Source of the DNA: DATEDA01 sp963827595
Lineage (GTDB): Bacteria; Pseudomonadota; Gammaproteobacteria; Burkholderiales; SG8-39
Reading direction: 5' to 3'
Length of the DNA stretch: 64,000 bases
Assembly: GCA_963827595.1 (NCBI GenBank)
Contig: CAWHBT010000004.1
Span: forward strand, 1 to 64,000
The stretch's first letter is position 1. Each line of letters opens with the position of its first letter. The translations under genes were made by a program, and so were the position numbers. Shown here piece after piece: positions 16,384 to 25,292 of this stretch. The notes beneath the pieces were generated by a model that saw only the letters and a program-made list of their open reading frames with translations, was not told where the DNA came from and made no database searches.

Positions 16384-17520
16384 TCACGAGCCGAGCGTGC
16401 GCGAGCCTTCCTGATCTGCGACCCGCCACTTCAGATCGACGCGACACGGGGGCTCCTGCGAGATCCGATCGACGCTGGTCAGATGCTGGATGGCCAGCGC
16501 CTGCTGGGCGTCGGTCAGCGCCGGCGTCGGCTTCTGCAAATCCACCGGCACCTGCGTCAGCGATTGGACGTTCGACGCGACGAACAGGGTGGCGAGGTCA
16601 GCGGCGACACCGCCGATGAGCGAACAGCCGCCGCGCGGCGCGTCTCCGGACATGTTCGGTTCCAGATAGTCGAAATGCGCGCCGTCGTAGCTGGCGGCGT
16701 ACTTGTTCTGGGTCAGTTCGGGCCAGAGATTGTTCTTCGGGTTGGGGTCGTTGTCGATCCGCTCGAACTTCAGGAACGGCTCGAACCTCTGGCCGCCGTC
16801 GGTCGAGAACATGAAGAAGCTGGGCGCCGCGATGGAGCGCAGCAGGTCCCGCGGGTCGTCGAGCTGATGGAAGCCGCCGCCCAGACTCACGAAGGCCGAG
16901 ATCTCGGGGTGCGCCGCGGCGATCCGTGCGGCCAGCAAGGCCCCGAAGCTGTGCCCGGCGACGGCGGTCGAGCGGATCCCCTGCGCGGCCCATGCCCCCT
17001 CGTGCCACTGCGTGCGTACCCAGTCAACGTCACGCATCGCTTCGGCCACCATCGCAGGCGCCACCTGGGGTTGGGGCAGGATGGCGCTGTGCCGCGGCAC
17101 GACGACCACATAGCCGCTGCGCGCCAGGCCCACCGGCACGCGCCACCACGCCCGGTGGTAGGAGGCGCGGGCAGCCGGGCTCAGGCCAGCGGGAAGCTGG
17201 CCATGCAGAAAGAGCACGACCGGCCAGCGCCCGAGGCACGAGCGCAGCATCGGCCGCGGCGGCAGGAAGCGCGGCGACGGGTAGTAGATGCTCAGGGTCC
17301 GCGGTGCACCATCGGCGGTGGTGAGGTGCTCCTCTCCCCACGCCACCGGATGGGCGACGTCCGGGATCCAGTCCACGCCGCTGACGTTCGGCGGATCGCA
17401 GTCTGGGCCGGACGTACCGGGCGTGCAGCCGGCCAGCAGCGCCGCCCATGCGGCGGCCGCACAGCCGAGGAACTCGCGTCGGCTTAGGAGCGGGGCGGCT
17501 GGATGTCGTCGGTTGTCCAT
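16384..17520 (-). CDS. Lipoprotein alpha/beta hydrolase
   Basis: ATG 17520 after GGAGGACACG is preferred over the upstream in-frame ATG 17607. The N-terminus has RREFLGCAAAAWAALLAGC, a signal with twin Arg and a lipobox, so the protein is probably membrane-anchored. The body (378 residues) has the oxyanion HG region VVLFLHGQLPAG, the nucleophile elbow GHSFGALLAARIA near residue 210, and late acid and His candidates (GAHFDYLEP). The layout resembles platelet-activating-factor acetylhydrolase or cutinase-like esterases. Substrate unknown. It is intact and stands alone. Confidence 0.75.
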   Translation of the reverse strand: MDNRRHPAAPLLSRREFLGCAAAAWAALLAGCTPGTSGPDCDPPNVSGVDWIPDVAHPVAWGEEHLTTADGAPRTLSIYYPSPRFLPPRPMLRSCLGRWPVVLFLHGQLPAGLSPAARASYHRAWWRVPVGLARSGYVVVVPRHSAILPQPQVAPAMVAEAMRDVDWVRTQWHEGAWAAQGIRSTAVAGHSFGALLAARIAAAHPEISAFVSLGGGFHQLDDPRDLLRSIAAPSFFMFSTDGGQRFEPFLKFERIDNDPNPKNNLWPELTQNKYAASYDGAHFDYLEPNMSGDAPRGGCSLIGGVAADLATLFVASNVQSLTQVPVDLQKPTPALTDAQQALAIQHLTSVDRISQEPPCRVDLKWRVADQEGSRTLGS

Positions 17521-18106
17521 CGTGTCCTCCGCGGGTGTCCCCTCTGAATCATCTGGTAGTTCCTCTGGTAGTTCCTCGCGGAGACGTACCCGCCTTGGCG
17601 TGATCACCGCTGAACATTTCGCCCAGGACTAGCCAGTCGAGACCGTCCACGACACCCTCCGGATTTGATAGTGCGGTGAAATCTAGGAGGGAACGAGAAA
17701 TGCCGCCATCCCCTAGATTTGGTAAGCCACAGGGCATAAGCCCATCAGCGCGTGCATTGCTCCCCTGGCGACGTGGACCTGGGCATTGCTAGGATCAATT
17801 TTCCAGCGACCGCTGGATGGCATCAAAGCCGCGTTGATGCTGGCCAATGTCGGCCAAGGCGTAGCCCGCCAAGCCGTGTGTGACAGAGCTATTCTCGTCG
17901 AGCGAAATAGCCTGGGAGATACTAACTATGGTCCGTGTGGCCATAACTGCGATTCTTTTGGTGGGATCGAAACGCAGCCGGACGAGCAGTGCTTTCGCGA
18001 TGAGCGCTGGTGTGGCCTCGCTGTGGAGAGGCCAGGTAGCAGCGATCAGCGCGATAAGCGAATCAATCCTGGCCCGCGGTGCGGCGCCACCGGAGCGAGG
18101 ACCAGA
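17521..18106. other. 586-bp spacer without a convincing gene
   Basis: Open frames exist on both strands but none has a domain or good start. A 9-bp inverted repeat (aaatctagg at 17679-17687 and cctagattt at 17712-17720) may be a protein site. A tandem tggtagttcctc repeat lies at 17552-17575. Confidence 0.45.
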
Positions 18107-19813
18107 CTAGAGCCCCAGCGTGCCGAGATCCTTCAGCAGCTGGTTCCGCTGCGCCGTATCGGCCATCGGCTCGGCGTCCAGCCACTCGCGCGCCTTGAAG
18201 CCGGGCTCGAGCCCCCGGATCTCCTCGACCTCCCAAGCGGCGGCGTCGTGTTCGCCGAGACGGGCGAGAACTGCCGCGAGATAGACCCGCGACTCCAGGC
18301 TCGTCGCGTTCCTCGAAACCGCGTGCGAAAGGTTCAGCCGTGCCTGCTCCATGTCCCCGAGGAAGTAGTACGCCCGGCCGAGGAGCAGGAAATACAGCGA
18401 GCCCGCATCGGGGTTGAGGCGCATCGCGGTGCGCAGCGACGGCAAGGCCTCGGCTGGCCGCCCCAGGTAGGTCTTGATCCCGCCGATGAACGCGTGGGCA
18501 TCCGCATACGACGGGTTCAGGCGCAGCGCGGCTCGCAGCTGTTGCAATGCCTCGGAAGGCTCCTTGCGCGACAGGTGCACATAGGCGAGCACCCAGTACG
18601 CCTCCGGCAGATCCGGATCGATCGCACGCGCGGTGTTGGCCAGCTCGAACGCCCGGGCCACCGCGGCGGGGCCGTCGGCGACCCAGCGGTTGCGGTGATC
18701 CGCGGCGTGGGTCAACGCGAGGCCGGCGTAGGCCCTCGCGAATGCCGGATCCAGCTCGATCGCCTTCTGGTACATCTCGCGCGCGAAGTCGTTCTCCGTC
18801 TTGCGGCGCACGAGCACCGCCGACTGCGCACGGAGGAAGAGCTCGTAGGCGTGCAGATTGCGCGTATGGCGCCGCGCGAGGCGCGCGGACTCCGCTTCGT
18901 TCACTTTGACGGGGAGCACAGCCAGGAGGCTGCGCGCGATCTCGTCCTGAACCGCGAAGAGATCGTTCGAGGAGCGGTCCGTGCGCTCGGACCACAGCTG
19001 CCGTCCGGTCGCTGCCTCGGCGAGGTGAACGTGCACGCGCAGGCGGTCCTCGGCGCGCTGGACGGTTCCGGAGAGGATGTACTGCGCCGGCGCTGTCTCG
19101 GCGGCGAGCCGACGCCCGGCGGGATCGGCCAGGGCGCTCTCGACCGCCACCCAGAGCCCGGAGACCTTCGACATGTCCGTCGTCAGATCCGACGTCAGGC
19201 CGTGCGCGATCAACGCCGCCTGCAGGTCGTCGCCAACCGCGGAGAAGGGTCGGATGACGACCATCGGGCGTGAAGCGGCTCGGAGTGTCTCGATCGCCGC
19301 GTCAGGCGCCGCAGCATCGGTGTCACGCCAGCGGTGGGCGAACCAGACTGCCAGGCCCGCGGCGAGCACGACGAGCCCCGCGGCCGCCGCCATCCGCCAG
19401 CCGCGCGGGCCGGCGGTCGGACGGACGGCGGGCGCCTCCGCCAGCTTGCCCGCGGGCAAGTCGCCCGCTCGATCCACGGCGGCGATCAGCCGGTAACCAC
19501 GCTTCGAGATCGTCTCGATGTACTCGGGCTTCCTGGGGGTATCGCCCAAGGCCTTGCGGAGCTTGATCACCACCTGCGTGAGCACTTCGTCCCCCACGAC
19601 GACGCCCGGCCACACCGCAGACAGCAGCTCTTCCCGGCCCACGACCTTCCCGGCGCGCTCGGCGAGGACCACGAGCAGGTCCATCGCCTTGGGCTCCAGC
19701 CGCACCGTTTCCGAACCGCGCTGAAGCTCGTTGCTCGCGGGAGCCACGCGCCACTCCCCGACCTTGAGTTGGCGCGCGGTCTCGGACGGTCGGCCGTGAC
19801 TCTCTGCTAGCAC
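18107..19813 (-). CDS. CadC-like winged-helix regulator with membrane segment and TPR repeats
   Basis: The likely start is GTG 19813; the frame stays open far upstream but that part is antisense to another gene. Residues 15-110 form an OmpR/PhoB-type winged helix (VRLEPKAMDLLVVLAERAGK, then a VIKLRKALGDTPRKPEYIET segment). A single membrane helix follows (MAAAAGLVVLAAGLAVWFAH), then a FlgO-like region (VVIRPFSAVGDDLQAALIAH) and at least four TPRs (YQKAIELDPAFARAYAGLAL, LRAALRLNPSYADAHAFIGG). This is a one-component, membrane-bound regulator. It is divergent from the TPR protein at 20006 and may control it. Confidence 0.8.
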   Translation of the reverse strand: MLAESHGRPSETARQLKVGEWRVAPASNELQRGSETVRLEPKAMDLLVVLAERAGKVVGREELLSAVWPGVVVGDEVLTQVVIKLRKALGDTPRKPEYIETISKRGYRLIAAVDRAGDLPAGKLAEAPAVRPTAGPRGWRMAAAAGLVVLAAGLAVWFAHRWRDTDAAAPDAAIETLRAASRPMVVIRPFSAVGDDLQAALIAHGLTSDLTTDMSKVSGLWVAVESALADPAGRRLAAETAPAQYILSGTVQRAEDRLRVHVHLAEAATGRQLWSERTDRSSNDLFAVQDEIARSLLAVLPVKVNEAESARLARRHTRNLHAYELFLRAQSAVLVRRKTENDFAREMYQKAIELDPAFARAYAGLALTHAADHRNRWVADGPAAVARAFELANTARAIDPDLPEAYWVLAYVHLSRKEPSEALQQLRAALRLNPSYADAHAFIGGIKTYLGRPAEALPSLRTAMRLNPDAGSLYFLLLGRAYYFLGDMEQARLNLSHAVSRNATSLESRVYLAAVLARLGEHDAAAWEVEEIRGLEPGFKAREWLDAEPMADTAQRNQLLKDLGTLGL

Positions 19814-20005
19814 CGGAGGGGCCTCGGGACGAGCGTAGGGGCCTGAATTCTCTACCCGATCATTTCCTGAGGAAAAGCTTAGGCAATCCGTCAGGACGGC
19901 CGACGGGCCCTCGCCTATCTGTTGGGCTGTGCGGCCGGCGGTCCCGCCGTCCCGGCAATGCCGGGGCCCGAGCGCTGGCCGAGGTTCACCCCGAGGAGGA
20001 TCACC

Positions 20006-21631
20006 ATGAAGCTGAAGACAGTTTACGCGGCACTCGCGGCGGCCGCTTTTCTCACCGCTGCTTCCGGCCTCGTTGCGACCGACCTGCCCCGTCAGCCGGC
20101 GGCCGCCGAGACGCTGGGGCGTGTCGATTTCCCCGTGTCGTGCATCCCCGAGGCGCAACGGCGCTTCAACCGCGCCATGCAGCTCTATCACAACTTCTAC
20201 TTTCCCGAGACCCGGAAAGCCTTCGACGCGGTGCTCGAGGCCGATCCCGCGTGTGCGATGGCGCACTGGGGCCACGCCATGGTCGTGATGGACAACCCTT
20301 TCCAGTGGCCGTTGCGCGGGAAGGGCCTCGGTGACGGCTGGGCACGCATCGAGAAGGCGAGAGCGCTCGGGGCGAAGACCGAGCGTGAAGGCATGTACAT
20401 CGCCGCGGTCGAAGCCTTCTTCCACAACCCGGAGGGGGGCGTCAACCGCACGCGGCAGCTCGCGTACGAGGTAGCCATGGATGCGCTCGTGCGTCGTTAC
20501 CCGTCCGACACGGAGGCGCAGATCCTGCATGCCCTCGCGGTTTCTGCGAACTTCGACCCGAACGACAAGAGCTACACCAACCAGAAGAAGGCCGCTGCAA
20601 TCCTGGAGCCGATCTTCGCGAAGCAGCCGGATCATCCGGGGGTCGCGCACTACATCGTCCACTCCTACGACTATCCGCCTATCGCGCACCTCGGCGTGCC
20701 AGCTGCACGCCGCTACTCGGAAATCGCCGCGTCCGCGCCGCACGCGCAGCACATGCCGTCGCACATCTTCACGCGCGTCGGCGCGTGGCAGGACTCGATC
20801 GCCTCGAACCGGACGGCCGCACGGATCGCCGCGGCCTCCGATCCGCGCCAATGGCTCCACGCCTCGGATTACCTCGTGTACGCCCACCTGCAGCTCGGAC
20901 AGGAGCGCGAAGCGAAAGCCATCGTCGATGTAGTGCTCGCGCTGAAGCGCGTGCCTGAGGAGAACTTCGTTGCCGCGCACGCGGTCGCCGCGATCCCTGC
21001 GCGCTACACGATCGAGCGCGGCCGCTGGCAGGAGGCTGCCCGACTCGCTCTGAGCCCGGCTGAGCCCGACTTCGCCTGGCAGCAATTCCCCCATGCCGAA
21101 GCCGTGTTGGTCTCCGCGCGCGGGCTGGGCGCCGCACGGTCCGGGGACGTTGCGGGCGCACACCGCGAGGCCGGGCGCCTCGCGAAGCTGAAGGAAGCGA
21201 TGCTGGAAGGCAAGCTTCGCTACTGGGCCGACCAGGCGGACCTCCAGATCGGTGTCGTCAACGCCTGGATCGCGCGCGCCGAGGGCCGCAACGAGGAGGC
21301 GCTGCGGCTCATGCGCGCCGCGGCCGACCATGAGGATTCGACCGAAAAGAACACCGTGACGCCGGGGCCAGTGAAGCCCGCGCGCGAGCTGCTGGGGGAG
21401 TTGCTTCTCGAGCTCGCCCGACCCGCGCAGGCGCTGCCAGAGTTCGAGGCGGCGATGCGCAAGGAGCCCAACCGGCTGCGCGGGCTCTACGGCGCCGCGC
21501 GCGCCGCGGAACTGGCCGGCGATGCGGGCAAGGCGCAGGAGTACTACGCGAAGCTCGCGGCCCTGGGCGCGACCGCCGACCCGGCGCAAACCGAGGTCGA
21601 GACGGCGAAGCGCTTCCTCGCGCGCAGGTGA
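20006..21631 (+). CDS. Secreted tetratricopeptide-repeat protein
   Basis: ATG 20006 follows GAGGAGG. The 541-residue protein has a signal peptide (VYAALAAAAFLTAASGLVAT) and a solenoid of TPR-like repeats. Conserved stretches include FNRAMQLYHNFYFPETRKAF near 50, VAHYIVHSYDYPPIAHLG near 215 and HAQHMPSHIFTRVGAWQDS near 250; these His/Asp-rich segments recur in a family of exported TPR proteins with no known role. The last 60 residues are classical TPRs. Its promoter region faces the winged-helix/TPR regulator at 18107-19813. Confidence 0.8.
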   Translation: MKLKTVYAALAAAAFLTAASGLVATDLPRQPAAAETLGRVDFPVSCIPEAQRRFNRAMQLYHNFYFPETRKAFDAVLEADPACAMAHWGHAMVVMDNPFQWPLRGKGLGDGWARIEKARALGAKTEREGMYIAAVEAFFHNPEGGVNRTRQLAYEVAMDALVRRYPSDTEAQILHALAVSANFDPNDKSYTNQKKAAAILEPIFAKQPDHPGVAHYIVHSYDYPPIAHLGVPAARRYSEIAASAPHAQHMPSHIFTRVGAWQDSIASNRTAARIAAASDPRQWLHASDYLVYAHLQLGQEREAKAIVDVVLALKRVPEENFVAAHAVAAIPARYTIERGRWQEAARLALSPAEPDFAWQQFPHAEAVLVSARGLGAARSGDVAGAHREAGRLAKLKEAMLEGKLRYWADQADLQIGVVNAWIARAEGRNEEALRLMRAAADHEDSTEKNTVTPGPVKPARELLGELLLELARPAQALPEFEAAMRKEPNRLRGLYGAARAAELAGDAGKAQEYYAKLAALGATADPAQTEVETAKRFLARR

Positions 21632-21684
21632 GGCGCGCGATCTCCTGGCCCGGCGGTCGCCGGGCCAGGAAGCTGCGAATTCCC

Positions 21685-21900
21685 TTAGCCCGAGCGCTTG
21701 GGGCCTTCGCGCGCCGACGCGAACGGGCCTTTCACCTTGCGCCAACCGTTCTGGAAGGCGTCGCGTCGCCCGCCCGAAGCTGCGCGCGCCGTCGCGGATG
21801 TCACGCCCGGCGCGATGGACGCCCTCCCGGGTCTGCGACCAGGCGTCCTTCACGTCCTGGTTGAAACCCGAGCTGTCGGAATGCTTCGCCGGCTCGGCGC
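21685..21900 (-). pseudogene. Small amphipathic protein, frameshifted
   Basis: The minus strand reads SGFNQDVKDAWSQTREGVHR, then AGRDIRDGARSFGRAT. After a one-base frame change near 21770 it continues RDAFQNGWRKVKGPFA to a stop near 21686. The repeated G-R-A-x-D pattern resembles short amphipathic stress-type proteins. No start is certain. The remaining sequence to 22240 shows no gene. Confidence 0.4.
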
Positions 21901-22257
21901 GCCAGATGCCTTGGCAACCGAACATTACGACCCAGCGAAGGCGGCAATCGAGGCGAGATCCAAGTACGACGCGCAGGCCGCGCTCTACCTGTTGCGCTCC
22001 GACATGGAACGGATGCGAATCAATGCCCCGACGATGATGGCGGCGCGCGCGCTTATACGGTGTGAGCAACGCTTTAGACAGAGAAGACTGGGGCATCCTC
22101 GAGTTGAAAGGAAGCTAGGGTCGTCCCTGAGCTGAGGAACGCACCGCCGACACATTGCGCCCAACGCAAGGACGGGCGCGCGTTCAGCGTAGGGCCGCTC
22201 AGCTTGAACGTTTGAGCCACGTCTGAGCGTCTGCTTTCAGCTAACGCGAAGGTCCGG

Positions 22258-22372
22258 AAAGGGTCGATAGCGCCATCGAACGACCGCTCTCGGCAACGTG
22301 GTGGTACAGCCGGTCTTGGCCGCTTCGCGACGCCCCGTTAGAGCTTCGCCCTATCACCCTTGCGCCACTCCC
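22258..22372. repeat. 113-bp repeat shared with 4209-4322
   Basis: The copy covers the final codons of the nuclease gene and about 80 bp beyond its stop. The segment just outside (agctaacgcgaaggtccgga) contains another dyad. Confidence 0.75.
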
Positions 22373-22865
22373 AGGGCGGCACCGGGTTCGCGTCCACCCA
22401 CAACCCGCGCTTCCGCCTTCGCAGCCTCCTCCGCGGCCTGGTACGCCTGCCGCTCTTCGGGCGTCTGCTCGTTCGCGTACTCCCGGAACCACCACGCCAT
22501 GCCGGCACGGATTTGCTCTAGGCCGGCGTCCTGTCCTGCGCCGATGAAGACGCGGCAAACGTCGCGGCCGTAACGATCTCGCTTGTAGCAGCGCGCCTCG
22601 ACGAGCCGTGTAAACGTCAGTTGGGCGAGGTTCCGCTTCGCGGCGTCGCCGTACGGCTGCCGGCGCTCGGGGGCGTCGATGCCGGCGATACGGACCCTGT
22701 GCTGCTTCTCCTCGGAGTCGAGCCCGTAATCGTGTCGCCGTCGCTAACGCCGACGACGCGGCCCTCGAGCGTCCACGGGGCGGCAAGTGGCGAGAGGGAG
22801 AAGACGGCGAGGACGAGCGCGCAGGCTCGCGTGGCAAGCCACCGAGGTCTGTAGCCTTGCAGCAT
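22338..22865 (-). pseudogene. Staphylococcal-nuclease-like exported protein with one frameshift
   Basis: From ATG 22865 a signal peptide (ACALVLAVFSLSPLAAPW) leads into LEGRVVGVSDGDTIT. One base seems lost near 22719; in the next frame the SNase fold continues (QHRVRIAGIDAPERRQPYGD, then a CYKRDRYGRDVCRVF segment with the catalytic Arg/Glu region) through MAWWFREYANEQTPEERQ to the tail EWRKGDRAKL and a stop at 22338. The family cuts single-stranded nucleic acid in the presence of calcium. The start ATG overlaps, on the opposite strand, the ATG of a small Cys-family ORF. Confidence 0.7.
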
Positions 22866-22930
22866 GGCAGGAGGCTACTTCAACCCCTGGCCGGGCGTGG
22901 CCGAGCGTAATTGCCGGGTCTGTGGACTAC
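22864..22930 (+). pseudogene. N-terminal part of the small Cys/His-rich family
   Basis: ATG 22864 opens MAGGYFNPWPGVAERNCRVC, closely matching the N-terminal half of the copy at 24319 (GYLTPWRGVSERNCRVC). After GTCTGT the similarity ends and the frame continues with unrelated Arg-rich codons to 23127. It shows what the true start of the family may look like. Confidence 0.5.
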
Positions 22931-23122
22931 TCAGCCGAGCGCATCGCCGAGTCGCTCGACCTTGCACTCGGCTTCGTCGCCGACGCCACGCCCGGCTTGC
23001 CGCAGGTCACCATCCACCTGCTCCCCACCTTGATGGGGTCCGAGTGCTTGCGGTAGCCATGTGGCTCGATCTCGAGGATCGCAAGGCGTACCGCGTCTTC
23101 CGTTTCACCGGACAAAAGAACA

Positions 23123-24143
23123 CTTGATTACCAATGAGCCTCAGCCAACTTTACGAGCCGGTAAGGCATGGGCGGCGTCGCGGCGGCGGCCGCTCCAAGC
23201 CGTTCGAGCATGCCCGCGAGGTCGAAGCGTTGGTTGAAGCGCCAGCAGAACTCGGCGAGGTAGCGAGGCAAGTGCTTGGCCCGGATCGCATGGTAGGTGC
23301 CGTGCATCGCGTTCTTTACATTCCCGAGCACCGTGTCGACCCACCGCAGCCGCCGGCGTGCCCGCGGCGAGGCGCTGGTGGCCACGGGCTGATGGGTGCA
23401 GTTCGCCTCGGTCACTGCGGTAAAGCAACTCAGCGCATCGGAGCGCACCGTGCTGCCGGCCACCAGATGGCGTCGGCTCCAGAGCGCGATCTCGCGCTGG
23501 CGAAATGCCCGCAGTCGGCTCAGCCGCGCGCGGCGTGGCCGACCGCGCCGATCGGTCTGAACGGCCACCAGAAACGGGGTCTTGCCCCGGGCGCCGCGAC
23601 CGCGCTTGCCGCCGCGCCGACGTCCACCCCAGTAGGCATCGTCGAGCTGCACCAGCCCGCGCAGCCGCCGTCCGGCCTCGCGCTCGGCCATCACCTGCAT
23701 GAGCTTGTGCTTCATCAGCCAGGCGCTGTTGTAGGACACCCCGAGCGAGCGCGCCAACTCCAGCCCCGAAATCCCGTTCTTGGCCTGGCTGAGCAGGTAC
23801 ATGGCCAGAAACCACAGCCGCAGCGGCAGCTTCGCCGCGGCGAAGATCGTGCCGCTGGTGAGGGAGCTCTGGCGATGGCAGCGATGGCACTGCAGGAGCT
23901 TGCGGCTCTCCAGCCAGCAGTAGCCCTCGTAGCCGCATCCGGGACAGCGAAACCCCTGCGGCCAGCGCCACTCAAACAGCGCATCCTCGCACTGCTCTTC
24001 GGTGCCGAAGCGCTGCACGAATTCGGCCAAGCTCATGCCCTTCTGAAACTGAACCCTGTTTTTCGGCATCGCGTATCTCCTTGTCCAATCACGCGATGCC
24101 AGTGTGCTACTGGCTCACTAGCTGAGCCTCGTGGGTAACCAAG
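23123..24143 (-). mobile_element. Complete IS1595-family insertion sequence with 8-bp target duplication
   Basis: The 1021-bp element has imperfect 23-bp ends (CTTGATTACCAATGAGCC on the left; CTTGGTTACCCACGAGGC on the right, read inward). AAAGAACA lies directly outside both ends (23115-23122 and 24144-24151). One intact transposase gene fills it. An 8-bp duplication is the norm for IS1595. Joining the flanks restores the target. Confidence 0.9.
23128..24069 (-). CDS. IS1595-family transposase (ISXO2-like DDE)
   Basis: The 313-residue protein starts with MPKNRVQFQKGMSLAEFVQ. It has an N-terminal zinc ribbon (FRCPGCGYEGYCW and LLQCHRCHRQSSLTSGTIF) and an ISXO2-type catalytic domain (GLVQLDDAYWGGRR with the first Asp; later VRSDALSCF, and LPRYLAEFCWRFNQRFD near the end). 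It is intact. Confidence 0.92.
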   Translation of the reverse strand: MPKNRVQFQKGMSLAEFVQRFGTEEQCEDALFEWRWPQGFRCPGCGYEGYCWLESRKLLQCHRCHRQSSLTSGTIFAAAKLPLRLWFLAMYLLSQAKNGISGLELARSLGVSYNSAWLMKHKLMQVMAEREAGRRLRGLVQLDDAYWGGRRRGGKRGRGARGKTPFLVAVQTDRRGRPRRARLSRLRAFRQREIALWSRRHLVAGSTVRSDALSCFTAVTEANCTHQPVATSASPRARRRLRWVDTVLGNVKNAMHGTYHAIRAKHLPRYLAEFCWRFNQRFDLAGMLERLGAAAAATPPMPYRLVKLAEAHW

Positions 24144-24318
24144 AAAGAACATTCAACCCGAAATCGGTGACTTTGACGCTCATGGATTCCTCCCCTGTAT
24201 GGCGGCCCTATGCCGCCTTCTTGAGCAGTGACGGCTGACCCGCCACCGCTTGAACGTCGATTGTCCCGCAGCATCGACCCCATGCCTGTGATGGACTTCT
24301 CGTTGAACCTCAGGCTAC
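24144..24318. other. Spacer right of the IS1595 element
   Basis: No gene is visible. The first bases continue the target interrupted by the IS. A small dyad, gtatggcggccctatgccgcc, lies near 24197. Confidence 0.45.
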
Positions 24319-24477
24319 TTGACCCCCTGGCGGGGCGTCTCCGAGCGCAATTGCCGGGTCTGTCGGCACGCGACCGGAACGCAGGACGGCTGGCACCTAT
24401 GGTGCGCCCGGCACCGGATCGTGGTTGTGTTCCCGTGCGGACTGTGGGAGCGGGAGCCGGGCACGGACGTGTTCTGA
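24319..24477 (+). CDS. Small Cys/His-rich protein, family copy 2
   Basis: An in-frame stop at 24304 limits the frame. TTG 24319 is the first start-like codon, although the family start seems to be three codons further out, where ATG has been lost. It encodes LTPWRGVSERNCRVCRHATG, then TQDGWHLWCARHRIVVVFPC and GLWEREPGTDVF before TGA 24475. Spacing C-x2-C-x13-C-x2-H-x7-C is the same as in copy 1. Probably a compact zinc-binding protein of about 55 residues. Function unknown. Confidence 0.5.
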   Translation: MTPWRGVSERNCRVCRHATGTQDGWHLWCARHRIVVVFPCGLWEREPGTDVF

Positions 24478-24598
24478 ATGCCGTCTCGCGGATCGAAAGC
24501 GTGCAGATTGCCGCTTTCGACGTGGGCGATCGGCGCGCCGGGGTCTAAATATCTGTGCGGGGATGATCCCCGCGAACGACTTTCAGAAAGGATCGAAG

Positions 24599-24832
24599 AT
24601 GCGGAAGACCACCATCACCAGCGACGAGCTACAAGCCCAGTTCCGAGAACGGATGAAGGGCCGCCTCGACGGCGACTGTGACGACTGCGCCCTGTCCGTT
24701 TACGGGCCACAAGCGCCTGACGCAGAGGGGTCTAACTGGTCGCCCACCGGGTACTTCAGGTGTTCTCAGGTGTGTAACGATGAGATCCGCGCTGTAGTCC
24801 AGGAGCTGCGCGCGCTGTTCAACGTGAGCTAA
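24599..24832 (+). CDS. Hypothetical 77-residue protein with paired cysteines
   Basis: ATG 24599 follows AAAGGATCGA. The N-terminal helix (TSDELQAQFRERMKGRLDGD) is followed by CDDCAL, then NWSPTGYFRCSQVCNDEIRA. The pattern C-x2-C ... C-x3-C could bind metal. The family is unknown to me. It lies 121 bp downstream of Cys-family copy 2 in the same orientation. Confidence 0.6.
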   Translation: MRKTTITSDELQAQFRERMKGRLDGDCDDCALSVYGPQAPDAEGSNWSPTGYFRCSQVCNDEIRAVVQELRALFNVS

Positions 24833-25016
24833 GGGCCGCGTCTCACGGCCCGCCGCTGGGCGATCGGCGCGCGCCGAACGGCCCCCGGCGAGTCGACCGG
24901 ACGCCGAGCCTGGCCCCGAAATTAGTTGACAGTCGTTTACTGTCGTCGCGCTCGAGACGCGCTAGGCTGTGCCGGTTCACCGGCTCCTAGGCGCGCGCCT
25001 GGGACGCGGGGGCTAG
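24833..25016. promoter_or_regulatory. Intergenic region with a possible promoter
   Basis: TTGACA at 24926-24931 is a perfect -35 hexamer and is overlapped by the dyad acagt-cgttt-actgt, an operator-like arrangement. No good -10 box stands at the right distance, so promoter activity for the gene at 25017 is uncertain. Confidence 0.3.
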
Positions 25017-25292
25017 ATGAAGGTGACAGCCACGATGATCGGCACCACCGGGGACTGCACGCTCTCGGCTGTGGTGCGGTGTTTGGGAGGCCGCTTCTAC
25101 GGCGAAGCCCGCGCCTTCGATCACCCCGACCCCGCCATTACGATTCCATCAGGGACCAGACCGAAGCACGTCGTGCAGGCTGAGGGCGCCTCAAGAGCAG
25201 ACGCGATCCAGGCTCTCGAGGTGGCCCTTGTCGCGCAGATAGGCCCGCTGAATTGGGTGCGGTGGAGCCTCGTCTCGGGCAAGGCCGGCTAA
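25017..25292 (+). CDS. Hypothetical 91-residue protein
   Basis: The frame starts MKVTATMIGTTGDCTLSAVV and continues with YGEARAFDHPDPAITIPSG and a helix (SRADAIQALEVALVAQIG). It looks like a small alpha-beta protein. No family is recognised and the ribosome site (GGGGGC) is weak. Confidence 0.45.
   Translation: MKVTATMIGTTGDCTLSAVVRCLGGRFYGEARAFDHPDPAITIPSGTRPKHVVQAEGASRADAIQALEVALVAQIGPLNWVRWSLVSGKAG

Noticed and set aside
16483..17487. 334-codon plus-strand frame
   Set aside because: Antisense to the lipoprotein hydrolase, which has motifs and a ribosome site.
17928..18110. Short plus-strand frame starting MVRVAITAILLVG
   Set aside because: Hydrophobic start but no ribosome site and no family; the tail is random-looking, so it was left out of the gene list.
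18107..22096. A 1329-codon minus-strand frame
   Set aside because: Only the part up to GTG 19813 has domains. The rest is antisense to the TPR protein gene and is an open frame caused by high GC.
24926..24960. Promoter for the gene at 25017
   Set aside because: Perfect -35 box but no -10 at a usable distance; kept only as a low-confidence site.
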